The notes below the pieces were generated by a model that was not told the DNA's origin, ran no database searches, and was given only the letters and a program-made list of their open reading frames with translations. From Bacteroidaceae bacterium (GTDB taxonomy: Bacteria; Bacteroidota; Bacteroidia; Bacteroidales; Bacteroidaceae), in contig JAFXEF010000052.1 of the NCBI GenBank assembly GCA_017520935.1, forward strand, positions 18,313-82,312: a DNA stretch of 64,000 nt, read 5' to 3'. This document shows, in pieces, positions 42,340-51,091 of the stretch; position 1 is the first letter of the stretch, and each line of letters opens with the position of its first letter. Both the position numbers and the translations under genes were made by a program.

Positions 42340-43468
42340 CTTGCTCTACGATGCGCAGCATCAGTGTGCGCAGTTCGTTGTAGCGGAAGAAGTTACCTGT
42401 CTGCTTGTAATGGTCGAGCAGTGACTTGAAGCAAGGTATGTAATTCAAGTTGAATTTATTGGCAGAAGCCGGGTAGCTCTCGGGGAGGAAGCTCTCGCGC
42501 AAATAGTCGGTAAGGTAATTCTCCTCGAAGTTCTTGCGCTTGATGGCCAAGTTGTCGTAGGGCTTCTCGCTATAGCGCATCACCAGTCCCTCGGAGTAGA
42601 GCTTGTCCTTGAACGACGGAACATTCATCAGTGAAGAGAAGTATACGGCGGGGCGACGGGTGTGCTTGATGATGTGTAGCATCATCTGTTCTGTATATTT
42701 GTCGGCCTCCTCTTGGCTCGAAATCTGTGGTATAGGCTCAAAGTCAGGAATACTCAATCGCTCGCATATCTGTTTCCTGTAGTTGGGTGCCCATATCATG
42801 CTCATGCATATAACATCGATGTCTTCGAAGAGGTTCTTGCCGTATTGCACCAGCAGTTTTGAGAATGTCGGTGAGTCTCCGCTGACAAAGATGAGGCTGT
42901 TTGCCTTCATGCCGCTAAGCTCGTTGTAGGCATAGTTGAGCAGAGAGGGCGAGTAGGTGCCGCTGTTGTACCAACGCTTCAGTATGTCGGCCATCAACGC
43001 TTCGTCGCCCGTTTGCATCAGGTAGCTGACGTAGTCGGGGTACATCTCCACATTGTCCGGGCGCATCTGTATGGCCTTTTTCATCTCTGGAGCAGCGTTG
43101 ACATCGCCCTTATGGTAATACTCCATGATATACAATGTATAGGTGTCGGGGATAGCCTTTGCCATCTCTTGCATTATGCGCTCCACTTTCTCTCTATGTT
43201 CAGTGCTTTCATCGAACCATGATTGGTATCTGACCGCCTTGTAATAGTTCTTCCAAGCCTCCTCGTTCTTCGGGTTCTTGTCTATCTCGGTTTTCCACAG
43301 GCGTTCCTGTGTCTTGTACCATTCGGCACTGTGCTTCACCTTGACTGGTGTCTCCACCTTTTGCGGTATCTCCTTCTCCGTGTTGTCCTGTGCCCAAGCC
43401 GTATGAGCGGTAAGTGTAAATCCTGCGATTGCCGTGAGGCAAGCGATAATGGTGTGCTTTGTTTTCAT
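42287..43468 (-). CDS. Exported TPR-containing protein upstream of ECF sigma
   Basis: A 393-residue protein from ATG 43468 (MKTKHTIIACLTAIAGFTLTAHTAWAQ, signal peptide); an earlier in-frame start at 43555 is rejected because it would add 29 residues before the signal. The N-terminal part has TPR-like helices (NPKNEEAWKNYYKAV, DVNAAPEMKKAIQMRPDN), and the remainder is alpha/beta with VSGDSPTFSKLLVQYG. No function is assigned. It may be the envelope sensor or output of the sigma system. A 10-bp inverted repeat (43471-43480 with 43535-43544) sits in its leader. Confidence 0.85.
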   Translation of the reverse strand: MKTKHTIIACLTAIAGFTLTAHTAWAQDNTEKEIPQKVETPVKVKHSAEWYKTQERLWKTEIDKNPKNEEAWKNYYKAVRYQSWFDESTEHREKVERIMQEMAKAIPDTYTLYIMEYYHKGDVNAAPEMKKAIQMRPDNVEMYPDYVSYLMQTGDEALMADILKRWYNSGTYSPSLLNYAYNELSGMKANSLIFVSGDSPTFSKLLVQYGKNLFEDIDVICMSMIWAPNYRKQICERLSIPDFEPIPQISSQEEADKYTEQMMLHIIKHTRRPAVYFSSLMNVPSFKDKLYSEGLVMRYSEKPYDNLAIKRKNFEENYLTDYLRESFLPESYPASANKFNLNYIPCFKSLLDHYKQTGNFFRYNELRTLMLRIVEQVDAPDEQRQKYYEEIDR

Positions 43469-43470
43469 TT

Positions 43471-43544
43471 GCGTGTATGCTTTTTGTTGTTTGTACTCAG
43501 TTTGTTCTATCTGTAAAACGCGTTTTTCATGATTGCATACACGC
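43471..43544. repeat. 10-bp inverted repeat in the leader of the TPR gene
   Basis: GCGTGTATGC at 43471-43480 and GCATACACGC at 43535-43544, a perfect 10-bp pair separated by 54 bp, beginning 2 bp before the start codon (43468). If transcribed, it would place the start at the base of a stem. Confidence 0.6.
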
Positions 43545-43659
43545 GAAGCGCCCAATCGTTCGGTACTTTAACAATGTTTAACTCTGATGGGCTTGCCCTT
43601 CGACTGAGCAAGCAATAATGCGGAAGCCTCTACGTTATACCTATAAATAATGGTATGCT

Positions 43660-44427
43660 ATGAAAAGTCTGCAGCTTCGTATCGGCTTGTTTGTGATGGG
43701 ACTATGCTCCCTATTACTTGTTGCTTGTAATGAGGATACTCCTCTTGGTGGTGGAGAAGAGGTACTACCCAATGATACCGTATCCATATTGCCTAATGGC
43801 GCTTTGGCTTTCACCTGTGCATCTTCTACCGACACGGTGATAGTGCATTGTAATGGTACGTGGAATATCTACGGGTATGCCTACTGGGCATCGGTATCGC
43901 CACAGAGCGGCAAGGATGGTGATACGTTGATTGTGTCTGTCGATGCAAATACCACGGGGGATGAGCGCAAGGTGAGCTACTATCTGTATAGTGGCGAGGC
44001 AAAGTGTGAATTAGTTATTTTGCAACAGGGGGCGGCAGTGCCGACTATACCAGTAATCGAAGAGGTCAAATATATTTATGAGTCCTTTGACTATGAACAT
44101 ATCGCTTTTGTTAAACCTCGATTGGAACTTGTTGTGAAAACCAAAAACATGACGAGCTTGCAGATTTGGGATTCGCGAATAGATAATATGAAAGTTTGGA
44201 ATTCAAGAAACTATAATTCATATGAATGTGTTGGTAAGGAAACGTATCGCCTCATCCTCCCCGATTTGCAGTGGGCAGAGGTTCTTAAGATGCGGGCTTG
44301 CAATGAATTGGGAAAATCAGACTTCAGTGAGACTATTTATATTAAAGATTATATCGAAGATTCAGGCATAAAGGCTCTGATAGACAAAGAACTTGAGTCG
44401 TTGATGGGGTATATACCCGGATTGTAA
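43660..44427 (+). CDS. Surface lipoprotein with BACON domain
   Basis: A 255-residue lipoprotein; signal ending LLLVAC with lipidated Cys23. Residues about 40-125 form a BACON domain (VIVHCNGTWNIYG, WASVSPQSGKDGDTLIVSVDAN, VILQQG), a carbohydrate or mucin-binding-type Ig-like fold of Bacteroidota. The C-terminal half (about 130-255) is a beta-rich domain I do not recognise. The RAYT gene follows 15 bp later. No ECF/anti-sigma or SusCD is directly adjacent on this strand. Confidence 0.88.
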   Translation: MKSLQLRIGLFVMGLCSLLLVACNEDTPLGGGEEVLPNDTVSILPNGALAFTCASSTDTVIVHCNGTWNIYGYAYWASVSPQSGKDGDTLIVSVDANTTGDERKVSYYLYSGEAKCELVILQQGAAVPTIPVIEEVKYIYESFDYEHIAFVKPRLELVVKTKNMTSLQIWDSRIDNMKVWNSRNYNSYECVGKETYRLILPDLQWAEVLKMRACNELGKSDFSETIYIKDYIEDSGIKALIDKELESLMGYIPGL

Positions 44428-44442
44428 TCAGAGGATGTACAA

Positions 44443-45504
44443 ATGGCCAAGATGACTCCCAAGCAACTGGCGGATAAGTTGCGCTTCGCTGGCGAGGCGA
44501 TACCTTCGATGACACGCCGTCGCGATGGGCACGACTACGAGGCGCGGCAGATGTACCTCATCACAATCACGGTAGAGGGGCGTAGGCCCCTGCTTGGACG
44601 TGTGGTGGGCAATCCTGAAGCTGCCGAAGGAGCACCCGATGCTCCGCACACCGAGCTGTCGCCTCTTGGGAAGGCGGTAGAGCAGCAGTGGATGGCCATC
44701 AGCCACTACCATCCCGAAGTGAAGGTGCTTGCCCTACAGATGATGCCCGACCATCTGCATAGCATCCTCTTCGTCAAGGAGCGCATGCCGCAGCACTTAG
44801 GACATATCATCAAAGGCTTCAAGGCCAGCACCAATAAGGAGTATAGGCGGCTCATAGCTCCCGCTCCTTCGAGTGCCGTCCCTGTTGTCTCCTCGGCTGC
44901 GACGCCGTCGCAGCGAACGGGAAGGCCCAAGCCCGACCGCAAGCACGGCCTGCTCTGGAGCATTGGCTACACCGACGGTATCCTTGGCCGCAAAGGCCAG
45001 CTTAACAACTGGCTTGCCTACCTACGCGACAACCCTCGTCGCCTACTCATGAAGCGCCTGCATCCCGAGTTCTTCCGCGTGCAGCGCAATGTGCAGGTAG
45101 GCAGCTATGAGTTTTCTGCCATCGGCAACCGCTACTTGCTGTCGCATCCCGTACGTCTACAGGTGCAATGCTCGCGCCGCCTCACCCAAGAGGAGATTGC
45201 GCAGCAGACGAACTACTACTTGGGATTGGCCAAGCGTGGGGCGGTACTCGTGTCGCCCAGCATTTCGCCCGGCGAGAAGGCCATCATGCGTGCCGCCTTC
45301 GATGCAGGCTACCCACTCATCCTCTTGCAGGAGAATGGCTTCACCGAACTGGCCAAGCCAGGCGGTGCCCGCTTCGATGCCTGCGCCGAAGGCCGCTTGC
45401 TCATCCTCGCTCCATGGGAGCATCACAACCAGCGCCTTACCATCAACCGCAGCCAATGCCTCTCGCTCAACGATATGGCTCGGGCCATTTGCGAGGGCGA
45501 GTGA
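44443..45504 (+). mobile_element. REP-associated tyrosine transposase (RAYT, Y1_Tnp)
   Basis: A 353-residue single-copy Y1 transposase of the IS200-related REP-associated type. HUH motif DHLHSILF (H104, H106) near residue 104, nucleophile Y193 in AYLRDNPRR (Y-x3-NP), and an N-terminal strand YLITITVEGRRPLLG. A C-terminal extension (about 215-353) is present, with KRGAVLVSPSISPGEKAIM, which resembles a DUF-type accessory domain. No IS-like ends surround the gene. RAYTs are thought to move REP palindromes; such palindromes occur at 1706, 5503 and 52108. The Arg/Pro/Ser linker about 139-168 separates the HUH half from the Tyr half. Confidence 0.9.
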
Positions 45505-45537
45505 CCTCGTTGCTCTTTTATGCTATCTTTTCTGTGC

Positions 45538-47853
45538 TTACATACGACTCTTCGCACTCTCGCCCGCACCTGTTCCTTTGTACTTGCTCTTCGTGGTGTT
45601 GAACTTATAGCGGATGGTGAGTACGGCTTGGCGAGTGTCGAAATGGTTGTATTGCACGATGCTGTAGTCGCCTGAGCGCAGGCGCACTCCGGCGCGTTGC
45701 GAGTCGAGCAGGTCAGTGCCTTCAAGTTCTATGGTGAGGGCATCGTTCAAGAACGACTTGCGCACCGAAAGGCCAAGGGCATAGTTGTGCGAAAGCGTCT
45801 CATACACCAAGGTGTGGCCCTTGCCCTGGTAGCTCATGTCGAGCTGTATCATGTAGTTCTTGGGCAGTTGGATGATGTTGGTGAGATAGCCGACCCAGAT
45901 GGGCTTGTTCATGGAGATTGTCTCTCCACGGAAATCCATATCGAACCACTGCTTCTGCAACCCCACGGTGAGGCTTGGCATCCAGCATCCTATCTTGGGG
46001 GAGGCCACGAGGTAGGCACTCATCTGGGGGATAGGCTTGGCATAGTTGATGGTGGTGAGCATCATGGCATCGGGATTCTCGGGCTGGGCGGTGCCCCACT
46101 GCACGAAGGCATCTTTCAGCAGGCTGTACGAGGCCGACAGCTGGAAAAACTGCCAGGCACCGCTGAGCGAGAGGTTGTGGGTAATCTGCTGGCGTAGCGT
46201 AGGGTTGCCTTTGTCCAGTGAGTAGCGGTCGATGTAGGTCACCGAGTTGCGCAACTGGTGATACGAGGGACGCTGTGTCTTCACTGCATAGGAGAGCTGT
46301 GCCTGCACGGGGCCGAGCAAGGCCGTGAGCGAGGCGTTGGGGAAGAAGTTGTCGAAGGCGCGACTCTGGTCGGCCTGCCACGTATCGTTGATGTAGTAGT
46401 CGAAGGCCACGTGCTCGTAGCGCAGGCCTGCCCCTACGGCACCGAAGGGCAGTGCATGGCTGTACTCGGCAAAGGCCGTGGCGTTTTGCTCGCGGATGGT
46501 GCTGTTTGACGAGGGCAGATAGTTCTCGGGGTTCAGATACACATCCTTGCGATAGGTATAGGTGTATTCGCTACCTGCCGATAGGCTACCGCCCCACACG
46601 GGATAGGTGAGCACGAGCTTGCCGGCGCCCATCCGGTTGCGTGTGTTGCTGTATGAGTTCACGATGCGGCCCTCGTCGTTCGTACTGTTCTCGTCGTACA
46701 TGTCGTGTCCGTCCTCATCCTGCATCAGCCAGTCGGCGTTGAAGTCGATGTTCAGTTTGCCCGCCGTACCATTATAATAGGCGTTGACCTGATGGTTGGC
46801 GTAGTCGTCATAGAGCATGGTAGACTGAGTGCGCAGGTCGTCGTCCAATATGCCATCGAATGTAGCTTTGCTGTGCGCATCCATGGTGCCTCGATAATCT
46901 GTCAATGCCTTGCCCGTATACTTCACGCCCATGGAGTGGCTTTCGTTGAACTGGTAGTTGGCGCCCAACGTGGGGAGCAGCACTTGTGAGTGCGTGGTGG
47001 CTGTGAGGGTGTTGTTCAGTTCGAGCAAGCGGACGGATTGTAACGATTGGGTGAGCTTGCCTTCTTGGATATCATTCGTCAGCCGATAATCGAGGTTGCC
47101 GAATATGTCCAGCTTGCCGCGGCGGTAGTTGAAGCTCAGCTGATCGATAAGGTCGGTGTTGTAGTCGCTCTGAAATACCGACGAGCGCAGGTTGAATCCG
47201 AAGCCGTCGCCCTGCTTGCGGATGGTCTGAATACGGATAACGGCGCTCACCGTGGCATCGTAGCGTGCGCCGGGGTTGTGGATAACCTCCACGTGCTTTA
47301 TCTCGTCGGAGTGGAGCTGCTCCAGCTCGGCGTTGTCGCGCACGAGTCGGCCGTTGATATACACCACCGGCGTGCCCCTGCCCAGTACCTCGATGGACTC
47401 ACCCTTGTGTATCACGCCGGGAATCTTGCCCAGCACATCGTTGGCCGAGCCCAATGTGGCCAATACGCTGTTCTCCACGCTCGTCACCATGGCGTCGCCC
47501 TTGATTTGCGTCTTGGGCAGGGTGCCCTTCACCACCACCTCGTTGAGTAGCTGATTGTCTGCCGTGAGGCGCACGACCATCGTTCCGCTCTCCTTCAGTG
47601 CCTGCCACACGGGGGTGTATCCTATATATGACACGTGCAGCAATGCCCCGTTGCCCTTTCCCACGAGAGCAAACTGCCCCGCTTCGTCGGTCACCGTGCC
47701 GGCCACATAGGCCGAGTCGGCCGTGTGCATCACCACATTGGCGTATGCTACGGGGTTGTCCTCTGCATCTACTACCTTACCGCTAATCTGCTGTGCCTGT
47801 GCACTGCCAAGCATACTTGTGGCCAGCATGGCCACCATCATCCATCTTTTCAT
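45538..47853 (-). CDS. Outer-membrane beta-barrel receptor (CarboxypepD_reg / OMP_b-brl_3)
   Basis: A 771-residue TonB-dependent-type outer membrane protein. Signal peptide (MKRWMMVAMLATSMLGSAQA), a carboxypeptidase-regulatory-like domain (about 22-108: ISGKVVDAEDNPVAYANV...), a plug-like region (NEVVVKGTLPKTQIKGDA, GRGTPVVYINGRLVRDNAELEQL), then a large barrel of the OMP_b-brl_3 family. It lacks a SusD partner. No TonB box was recognised. The substrate is unknown. It faces the RAYT gene end to end. Confidence 0.9.
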   Translation of the reverse strand: MKRWMMVAMLATSMLGSAQAQQISGKVVDAEDNPVAYANVVMHTADSAYVAGTVTDEAGQFALVGKGNGALLHVSYIGYTPVWQALKESGTMVVRLTADNQLLNEVVVKGTLPKTQIKGDAMVTSVENSVLATLGSANDVLGKIPGVIHKGESIEVLGRGTPVVYINGRLVRDNAELEQLHSDEIKHVEVIHNPGARYDATVSAVIRIQTIRKQGDGFGFNLRSSVFQSDYNTDLIDQLSFNYRRGKLDIFGNLDYRLTNDIQEGKLTQSLQSVRLLELNNTLTATTHSQVLLPTLGANYQFNESHSMGVKYTGKALTDYRGTMDAHSKATFDGILDDDLRTQSTMLYDDYANHQVNAYYNGTAGKLNIDFNADWLMQDEDGHDMYDENSTNDEGRIVNSYSNTRNRMGAGKLVLTYPVWGGSLSAGSEYTYTYRKDVYLNPENYLPSSNSTIREQNATAFAEYSHALPFGAVGAGLRYEHVAFDYYINDTWQADQSRAFDNFFPNASLTALLGPVQAQLSYAVKTQRPSYHQLRNSVTYIDRYSLDKGNPTLRQQITHNLSLSGAWQFFQLSASYSLLKDAFVQWGTAQPENPDAMMLTTINYAKPIPQMSAYLVASPKIGCWMPSLTVGLQKQWFDMDFRGETISMNKPIWVGYLTNIIQLPKNYMIQLDMSYQGKGHTLVYETLSHNYALGLSVRKSFLNDALTIELEGTDLLDSQRAGVRLRSGDYSIVQYNHFDTRQAVLTIRYKFNTTKSKYKGTGAGESAKSRM

Positions 47854-48012
47854 TTTTGTTTTATCCTTTTTTGTGTTCGTTTTGCCTGTTTAGACGTACG
47901 TAAGCCGCCAAAAACTACGTGCATCCTTCTATTAGACGTAACGAAAGCCTGAAAAGTTGCAAAGGGTGTGGAAAAATGATACGCTTTTTCTGATGGGTTT
48001 ATGAAATGGTTG

Positions 48013-48711
48013 TCATTCGGTTACAGGTCTAACTGCCAACCCGTGAGTGCGATAGGCACTTATGTTTCTGTCGCCGGAAACAATGTCATTGTATGTGAAA
48101 AGAATGCTATAGGCACTGCTTGGGGAATTGCTCAAGGTCGCAGACCAATATGCTCCTATCCTATTTGCATCATTTGCCGTTTCTGTTCCTGTGCGGATAC
48201 CTGTACAAGGTAGGAAAATACTGTTTCCATTAGGACCTGTTACTGTCTTTCCTTTTATCCCATTAATCTCAGTAGCTTCCCAGGAACATTTCAAACAAAG
48301 TTCCTCAAACTCCTCTCGCGTTGGCATACGCCAAGATCCACCCCACTTGGCGCGAACCACGTCATAGGCAGTACCACTAATATCATTACCGATATTCTTG
48401 TACTCTTCGAAGTTGTAGTAATTACCGTCCTCGTTCAAGTCGCCCAAGTAATATTTATAGGCGAAAGGAATGTATTCCTCCTTCTCTTCGGTTTCACCCC
48501 AGGCATAATATGCTCCAGCGGCTTCGGGAGTCGAAGCCTCGATGTTACAATCTGCCCATTTAACCGACAAGCCGAGGTCAATAGCCTGCACATGTGAAGG
48601 AGCATTGTCTCTCTTCTCATCAATATTCTTCTCGCAAGATACGGCCATAAAAGACATAGGGAATAGGAGCATCAGCCATGTCCGTGAAAGTGATGTGATT
48701 CTTCTTTTCAT
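48013..48711 (-). CDS. Lipoprotein of the Fibrobacter/Bacteroides major-paralogue (DUF1566-like) type
   Basis: A 232-residue lipoprotein with signal ending MSFMAVSC (start ATG 48711). The body reads VQAIDLGLSVKWADCNIEASTPEAAGAYYAWGE and later RAKWGGSWRMPTREEFEELC and YWSATLSNSPSSAY, the wording of the numerous Bacteroides surface proteins related to the Fibro_slime/DUF1566-like paralogues. The function is unknown. The longer frame starting 48771 is rejected because it places 20 residues before the signal. Confidence 0.85.
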   Translation of the reverse strand: MKRRITSLSRTWLMLLFPMSFMAVSCEKNIDEKRDNAPSHVQAIDLGLSVKWADCNIEASTPEAAGAYYAWGETEEKEEYIPFAYKYYLGDLNEDGNYYNFEEYKNIGNDISGTAYDVVRAKWGGSWRMPTREEFEELCLKCSWEATEINGIKGKTVTGPNGNSIFLPCTGIRTGTETANDANRIGAYWSATLSNSPSSAYSILFTYNDIVSGDRNISAYRTHGLAVRPVTE

Positions 48712-48884
48712 AAATCTACATGATAATATTTGCAAATATACACTATTAATCCCTGTCTTCCAACCAATCATGCAGATTTTATATCAACACACAAGATTAG
48801 TGCGGACGAAACTTTGTGCTCTCACAAGATTTCCTCACGTTTCGTTTAGCGAAGCCTTCCTCATCCCACTTTTCGGGTTCTAAG

Positions 48885-48916
48885 TTTGGTGGATAGAAAA
48901 AGAACTTATACCTTTG
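48885..48916 (+). promoter_or_regulatory. Promoter of the zeta-like gene
   Basis: TTTG 48885-48888, a 20-bp spacer, TACCTTTG 48909-48916: a full consensus. The ATG is 6 bases downstream, so the mRNA is probably leaderless. Confidence 0.7.
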
Positions 48917-48922
48917 CGAGTG

Positions 48923-49498
48923 ATGAGTAAGAATCTTTACATAATTAGTGGATGCAATGGTGCCGGGAAGACTACGGCATCGTATACTGTACTACCCAAA
49001 ATATTGGAATGTAAAGAATTCGTCAATGCAGATGAAATAGCAAAGGGACTATCTCCGTTCAATCCTGAAAGCGTAGCGTTTGAGGCTGGCAGATTGATGC
49101 TACAGCGAATAGATGATTTATTGGAAGGTAATGTGACCTTCGCTATTGAAACGACGCTCGCTACTAAATCTTATGTAAACCTTGTTCGGCGAGCACAAAG
49201 TATGGGATATTTTGTGCATCTTATCTTCTTCTGGCTCGAATCACCGGAACTGGCTATAAACCGTGTGGCCGAGCGAGTGAGTAAAGGCGGGCACAATATA
49301 CCGCAAGATGTCATCAGGCGCAGGTACGTGGCTGGAATAGCTAACCTGTTCGGACGGTTTATGGATGAAGTGGATTTATGGATGATTTATGATAATAGTC
49401 GTACACCGAGAACTTTTGTTGCAAAAGGTGGTAAGTCGCTTGCAACAAGTGTAGAGTCAGAAATGTTGTTTAGTAGAATTAAAAGGTATGTCAGATAA
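48923..49498 (+). CDS. Zeta-toxin-like P-loop kinase
   Basis: A 191-residue protein with Walker A SGCNGAGKTT (10-18), a probable lid and substrate motif (FAIETTLATKSYVNLVRRAQ), and an Arg-rich helix (RVAERVSKGGHNIPQDVIRRR). It matches the zeta-toxin/UDP-GlcNAc kinase family. Start ATG 48923 is used; the non-ATG at 48914 is within the promoter box. It overlaps by 11 bp a 60-residue gene. Toxicity is not shown by sequence; some members in Bacteroidales may have other roles. Confidence 0.85.
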   Translation: MSKNLYIISGCNGAGKTTASYTVLPKILECKEFVNADEIAKGLSPFNPESVAFEAGRLMLQRIDDLLEGNVTFAIETTLATKSYVNLVRRAQSMGYFVHLIFFWLESPELAINRVAERVSKGGHNIPQDVIRRRYVAGIANLFGRFMDEVDLWMIYDNSRTPRTFVAKGGKSLATSVESEMLFSRIKRYVR

Positions 49499-49670
49499 AG
49501 AGATAAAGGAATTCATCGAGAAACTTGATGCCGGCTTGAAATTGGCCGAGAAACAAATGCTGCAGGAGAAGGCCTTACACAACGAAACGGTAGTAGTGTA
49601 TTCCGAGGGAGCAGGAATTCAGCATATTCCTGCCAAGCAAATTATCGCGGAGAATGCAATGTTCCAGTAG
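49488..49670 (+). CDS. Small protein encoded downstream of the zeta-like kinase
   Basis: A 60-residue acidic protein (MSDKEIKEFIEKLDAGLKLAEKQMLQEK...), with an amphipathic N-terminal helix and a short C-terminal strand region (VVVYSEGAGIQHIPAKQII). The ATG overlaps the kinase frame by 11 bp, so translation is coupled. The placement suggests a cognate antitoxin or modulator; I do not recognise the family. Followed by a strong terminator. Confidence 0.75.
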   Translation: MSDKEIKEFIEKLDAGLKLAEKQMLQEKALHNETVVVYSEGAGIQHIPAKQIIAENAMFQ

Positions 49671-49697
49671 GTCTTTGTTTAGTCACATAAGATTCAC

Positions 49698-49726
49698 AAC
49701 AGCGGACGGAATGTCCGCTGTTTTTT
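49698..49726 (+). terminator. Terminator of the zeta-like operon
   Basis: Perfect stem AACAGCGGAC / GTCCGCTGTT (49698-49707, 49713-49722), then T6. Confidence 0.9.
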
Positions 49727-49803
49727 CGGACTAAGGAAGGGAAGTGGTCTATTTGTAAAAGAACAAAGAGTGTAAAAATGGCCAAAAGAGCCCAAAGAAA
49801 ACT

Positions 49804-50124
49804 ATGGCTTGCACCGTCGAATTCATAGAGTTTGTCTGCACGCAGCTTGCAGAAGCTGGCGACGTGCGCAGTCGCAAGATGTTTGGCGACTATATGGTTT
49901 ATGTAAACGAGAAACCTGTCGTTCTCGCTTGCGACAACATAGCATATGTGAAGATTCACCCCGCCATTGCGGATCTGATGACCGATGCCGAGAAAGGATT
50001 TCCCTACGAAGGCGCAAAGGGGCACTACATCCTCGACATTGAGCACAAGAGGGAAGCGTTGAAAGTGATCCGAGCGCTGGAGCAGGCCTTGCCTTATCCC
50101 AAGCCAAAGAAAAAGAAGGGATAG
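49804..50124 (+). CDS. TfoX N-terminal domain protein
   Basis: A 106-residue protein with the TfoX/Sxy N-terminal fold: EFVCTQLAEAGDVRSRKMFGDYMVYVNEKPVVLACDNIAYVKIHP. It lacks the C-terminal TfoX domain, so it is a short form, and ends in a Lys-rich tail. The role (competence or other regulation) is not known in this group. Convergent with the LuxR gene. Confidence 0.9.
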   Translation: MACTVEFIEFVCTQLAEAGDVRSRKMFGDYMVYVNEKPVVLACDNIAYVKIHPAIADLMTDAEKGFPYEGAKGHYILDIEHKREALKVIRALEQALPYPKPKKKKG

Positions 50125-50138
50125 TCTGTCTGGCCTCA

Positions 50139-50756
50139 TCAGATGTCGTCGGCATCGACGTAGCCATTGAGGACGGCATAGATGGTGAGTCCGGGTACGG
50201 ACTTTATTCCCAGCTTCTCGGTGATGTTCTTGCGGTGCGAGATGACGGTGGTGAGGCTTATGTGCAGGCGGTCGGCAATCTGCTTGTTCATCAGTCCGCG
50301 GGCAATGAGTGCCAGCACCTCGACCTCGCGTGCCGAGAGTTCGTGCTGCGTGCGTTGACCGTGAGGGATCTTGGGGATTGCTTGCAGGCTATCTCCATAA
50401 CCTTGCAGTGCCATCAGGCTTCGCGCCAGGGCCTGCTCGCCCTGCATGGTGTTAAGCGTGGGGATGCCTTGCAGGGTGGGATTGGTGTCGTCGCCCACCA
50501 GTACGATAGCCCGGAGATGGTGGTTGCGGAAGTAGTTGATGCGCGACAGGTATATGCTGGCCGAGACGAAGCAGTAGGCATAGGCGTAGGGAGTGTCGTC
50601 GATGAGCTCTTCCAACGAGCCGAAGCCGCGCACCACGACTGTAGGCATCACCTCCTCGATGATGCGTTGCAGCCCGATGCGTGCCAGCGTGTTGGCATCG
50701 ATGATGGCTACTTCCACCGGACTTTCACTAAATGTCGGTACCATGCCGTCTCTCAT
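50139..50756 (-). CDS. LuxR-type regulator with degenerate receiver
   Basis: A 205-residue protein: receiver-like N-terminus (VEVAIIDANTLARIGLQRIIEE, about 14-130) and a clear LuxR helix-turn-helix (ELSAREVEVLALIARGLMNKQIADRLHISLTTVISHRKNITEKLGI, about 138-185). The receiver has the first acidic Asp but no phospho-acceptor Asp where expected (the AYAYCFVSASIYLS strand). Start ATG 50756 lies 4 bp from a TAACTTTG box (minus strand), or Met5 is used. Single-gene unit; its targets are unknown. Confidence 0.9.
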   Translation of the reverse strand: MRDGMVPTFSESPVEVAIIDANTLARIGLQRIIEEVMPTVVVRGFGSLEELIDDTPYAYAYCFVSASIYLSRINYFRNHHLRAIVLVGDDTNPTLQGIPTLNTMQGEQALARSLMALQGYGDSLQAIPKIPHGQRTQHELSAREVEVLALIARGLMNKQIADRLHISLTTVISHRKNITEKLGIKSVPGLTIYAVLNGYVDADDI

Positions 50757-50760
50757 GCTG

Positions 50761-50768
50761 CAAAGTTA
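50761..50768 (-). promoter_or_regulatory. -7 box of the LuxR gene
   Basis: The minus-strand TAACTTTG is 4 bp from the ATG at 50756; the -33 element is not clear. Confidence 0.5.
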
Positions 50769-50889
50769 CGATATTCTCATTATACAATTGTAGTTTTGCA
50801 CCACAAAGTGAGTGCAAAACTACAAGGCCGCCAAGTATTTTCCCAATGACCAGACGGCGGGCTACAATAGTTTCTTCATGGTCAGGTTG

Positions 50890-51081
50890 TTATTTCTTCA
50901 GTCCATAACGCTCGCGCAGGACATTGCGCTCGGCTTCGGGCAGATGGGTGTAATAGGTTTTCCATCCTGGGCAGAAGCCGATATGCCAGCGCCATAAGCG
51001 TCCGGCCAGTGAGCGGGGAGCATTGTCGTACTTGGCACGTAGCTTACACGTGGCGCAAGGATAGGTCTTTGTTTCGGTCAT
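50890..51081 (-). CDS. Small Cys-containing conserved protein
   Basis: A 63-residue protein with a CATCKLRAKYDNAPRS motif and FCPGWKTYYTHLPE; three Cys residues are candidates for metal binding. A recurrent small hypothetical protein in Bacteroidales. It begins 11 bp after the end of the glutathione peroxidase gene and is probably co-transcribed. Confidence 0.8.
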   Translation of the reverse strand: MTETKTYPCATCKLRAKYDNAPRSLAGRLWRWHIGFCPGWKTYYTHLPEAERNVLRERYGLKK

Positions 51082-51091
51082 AGTGGTATGT

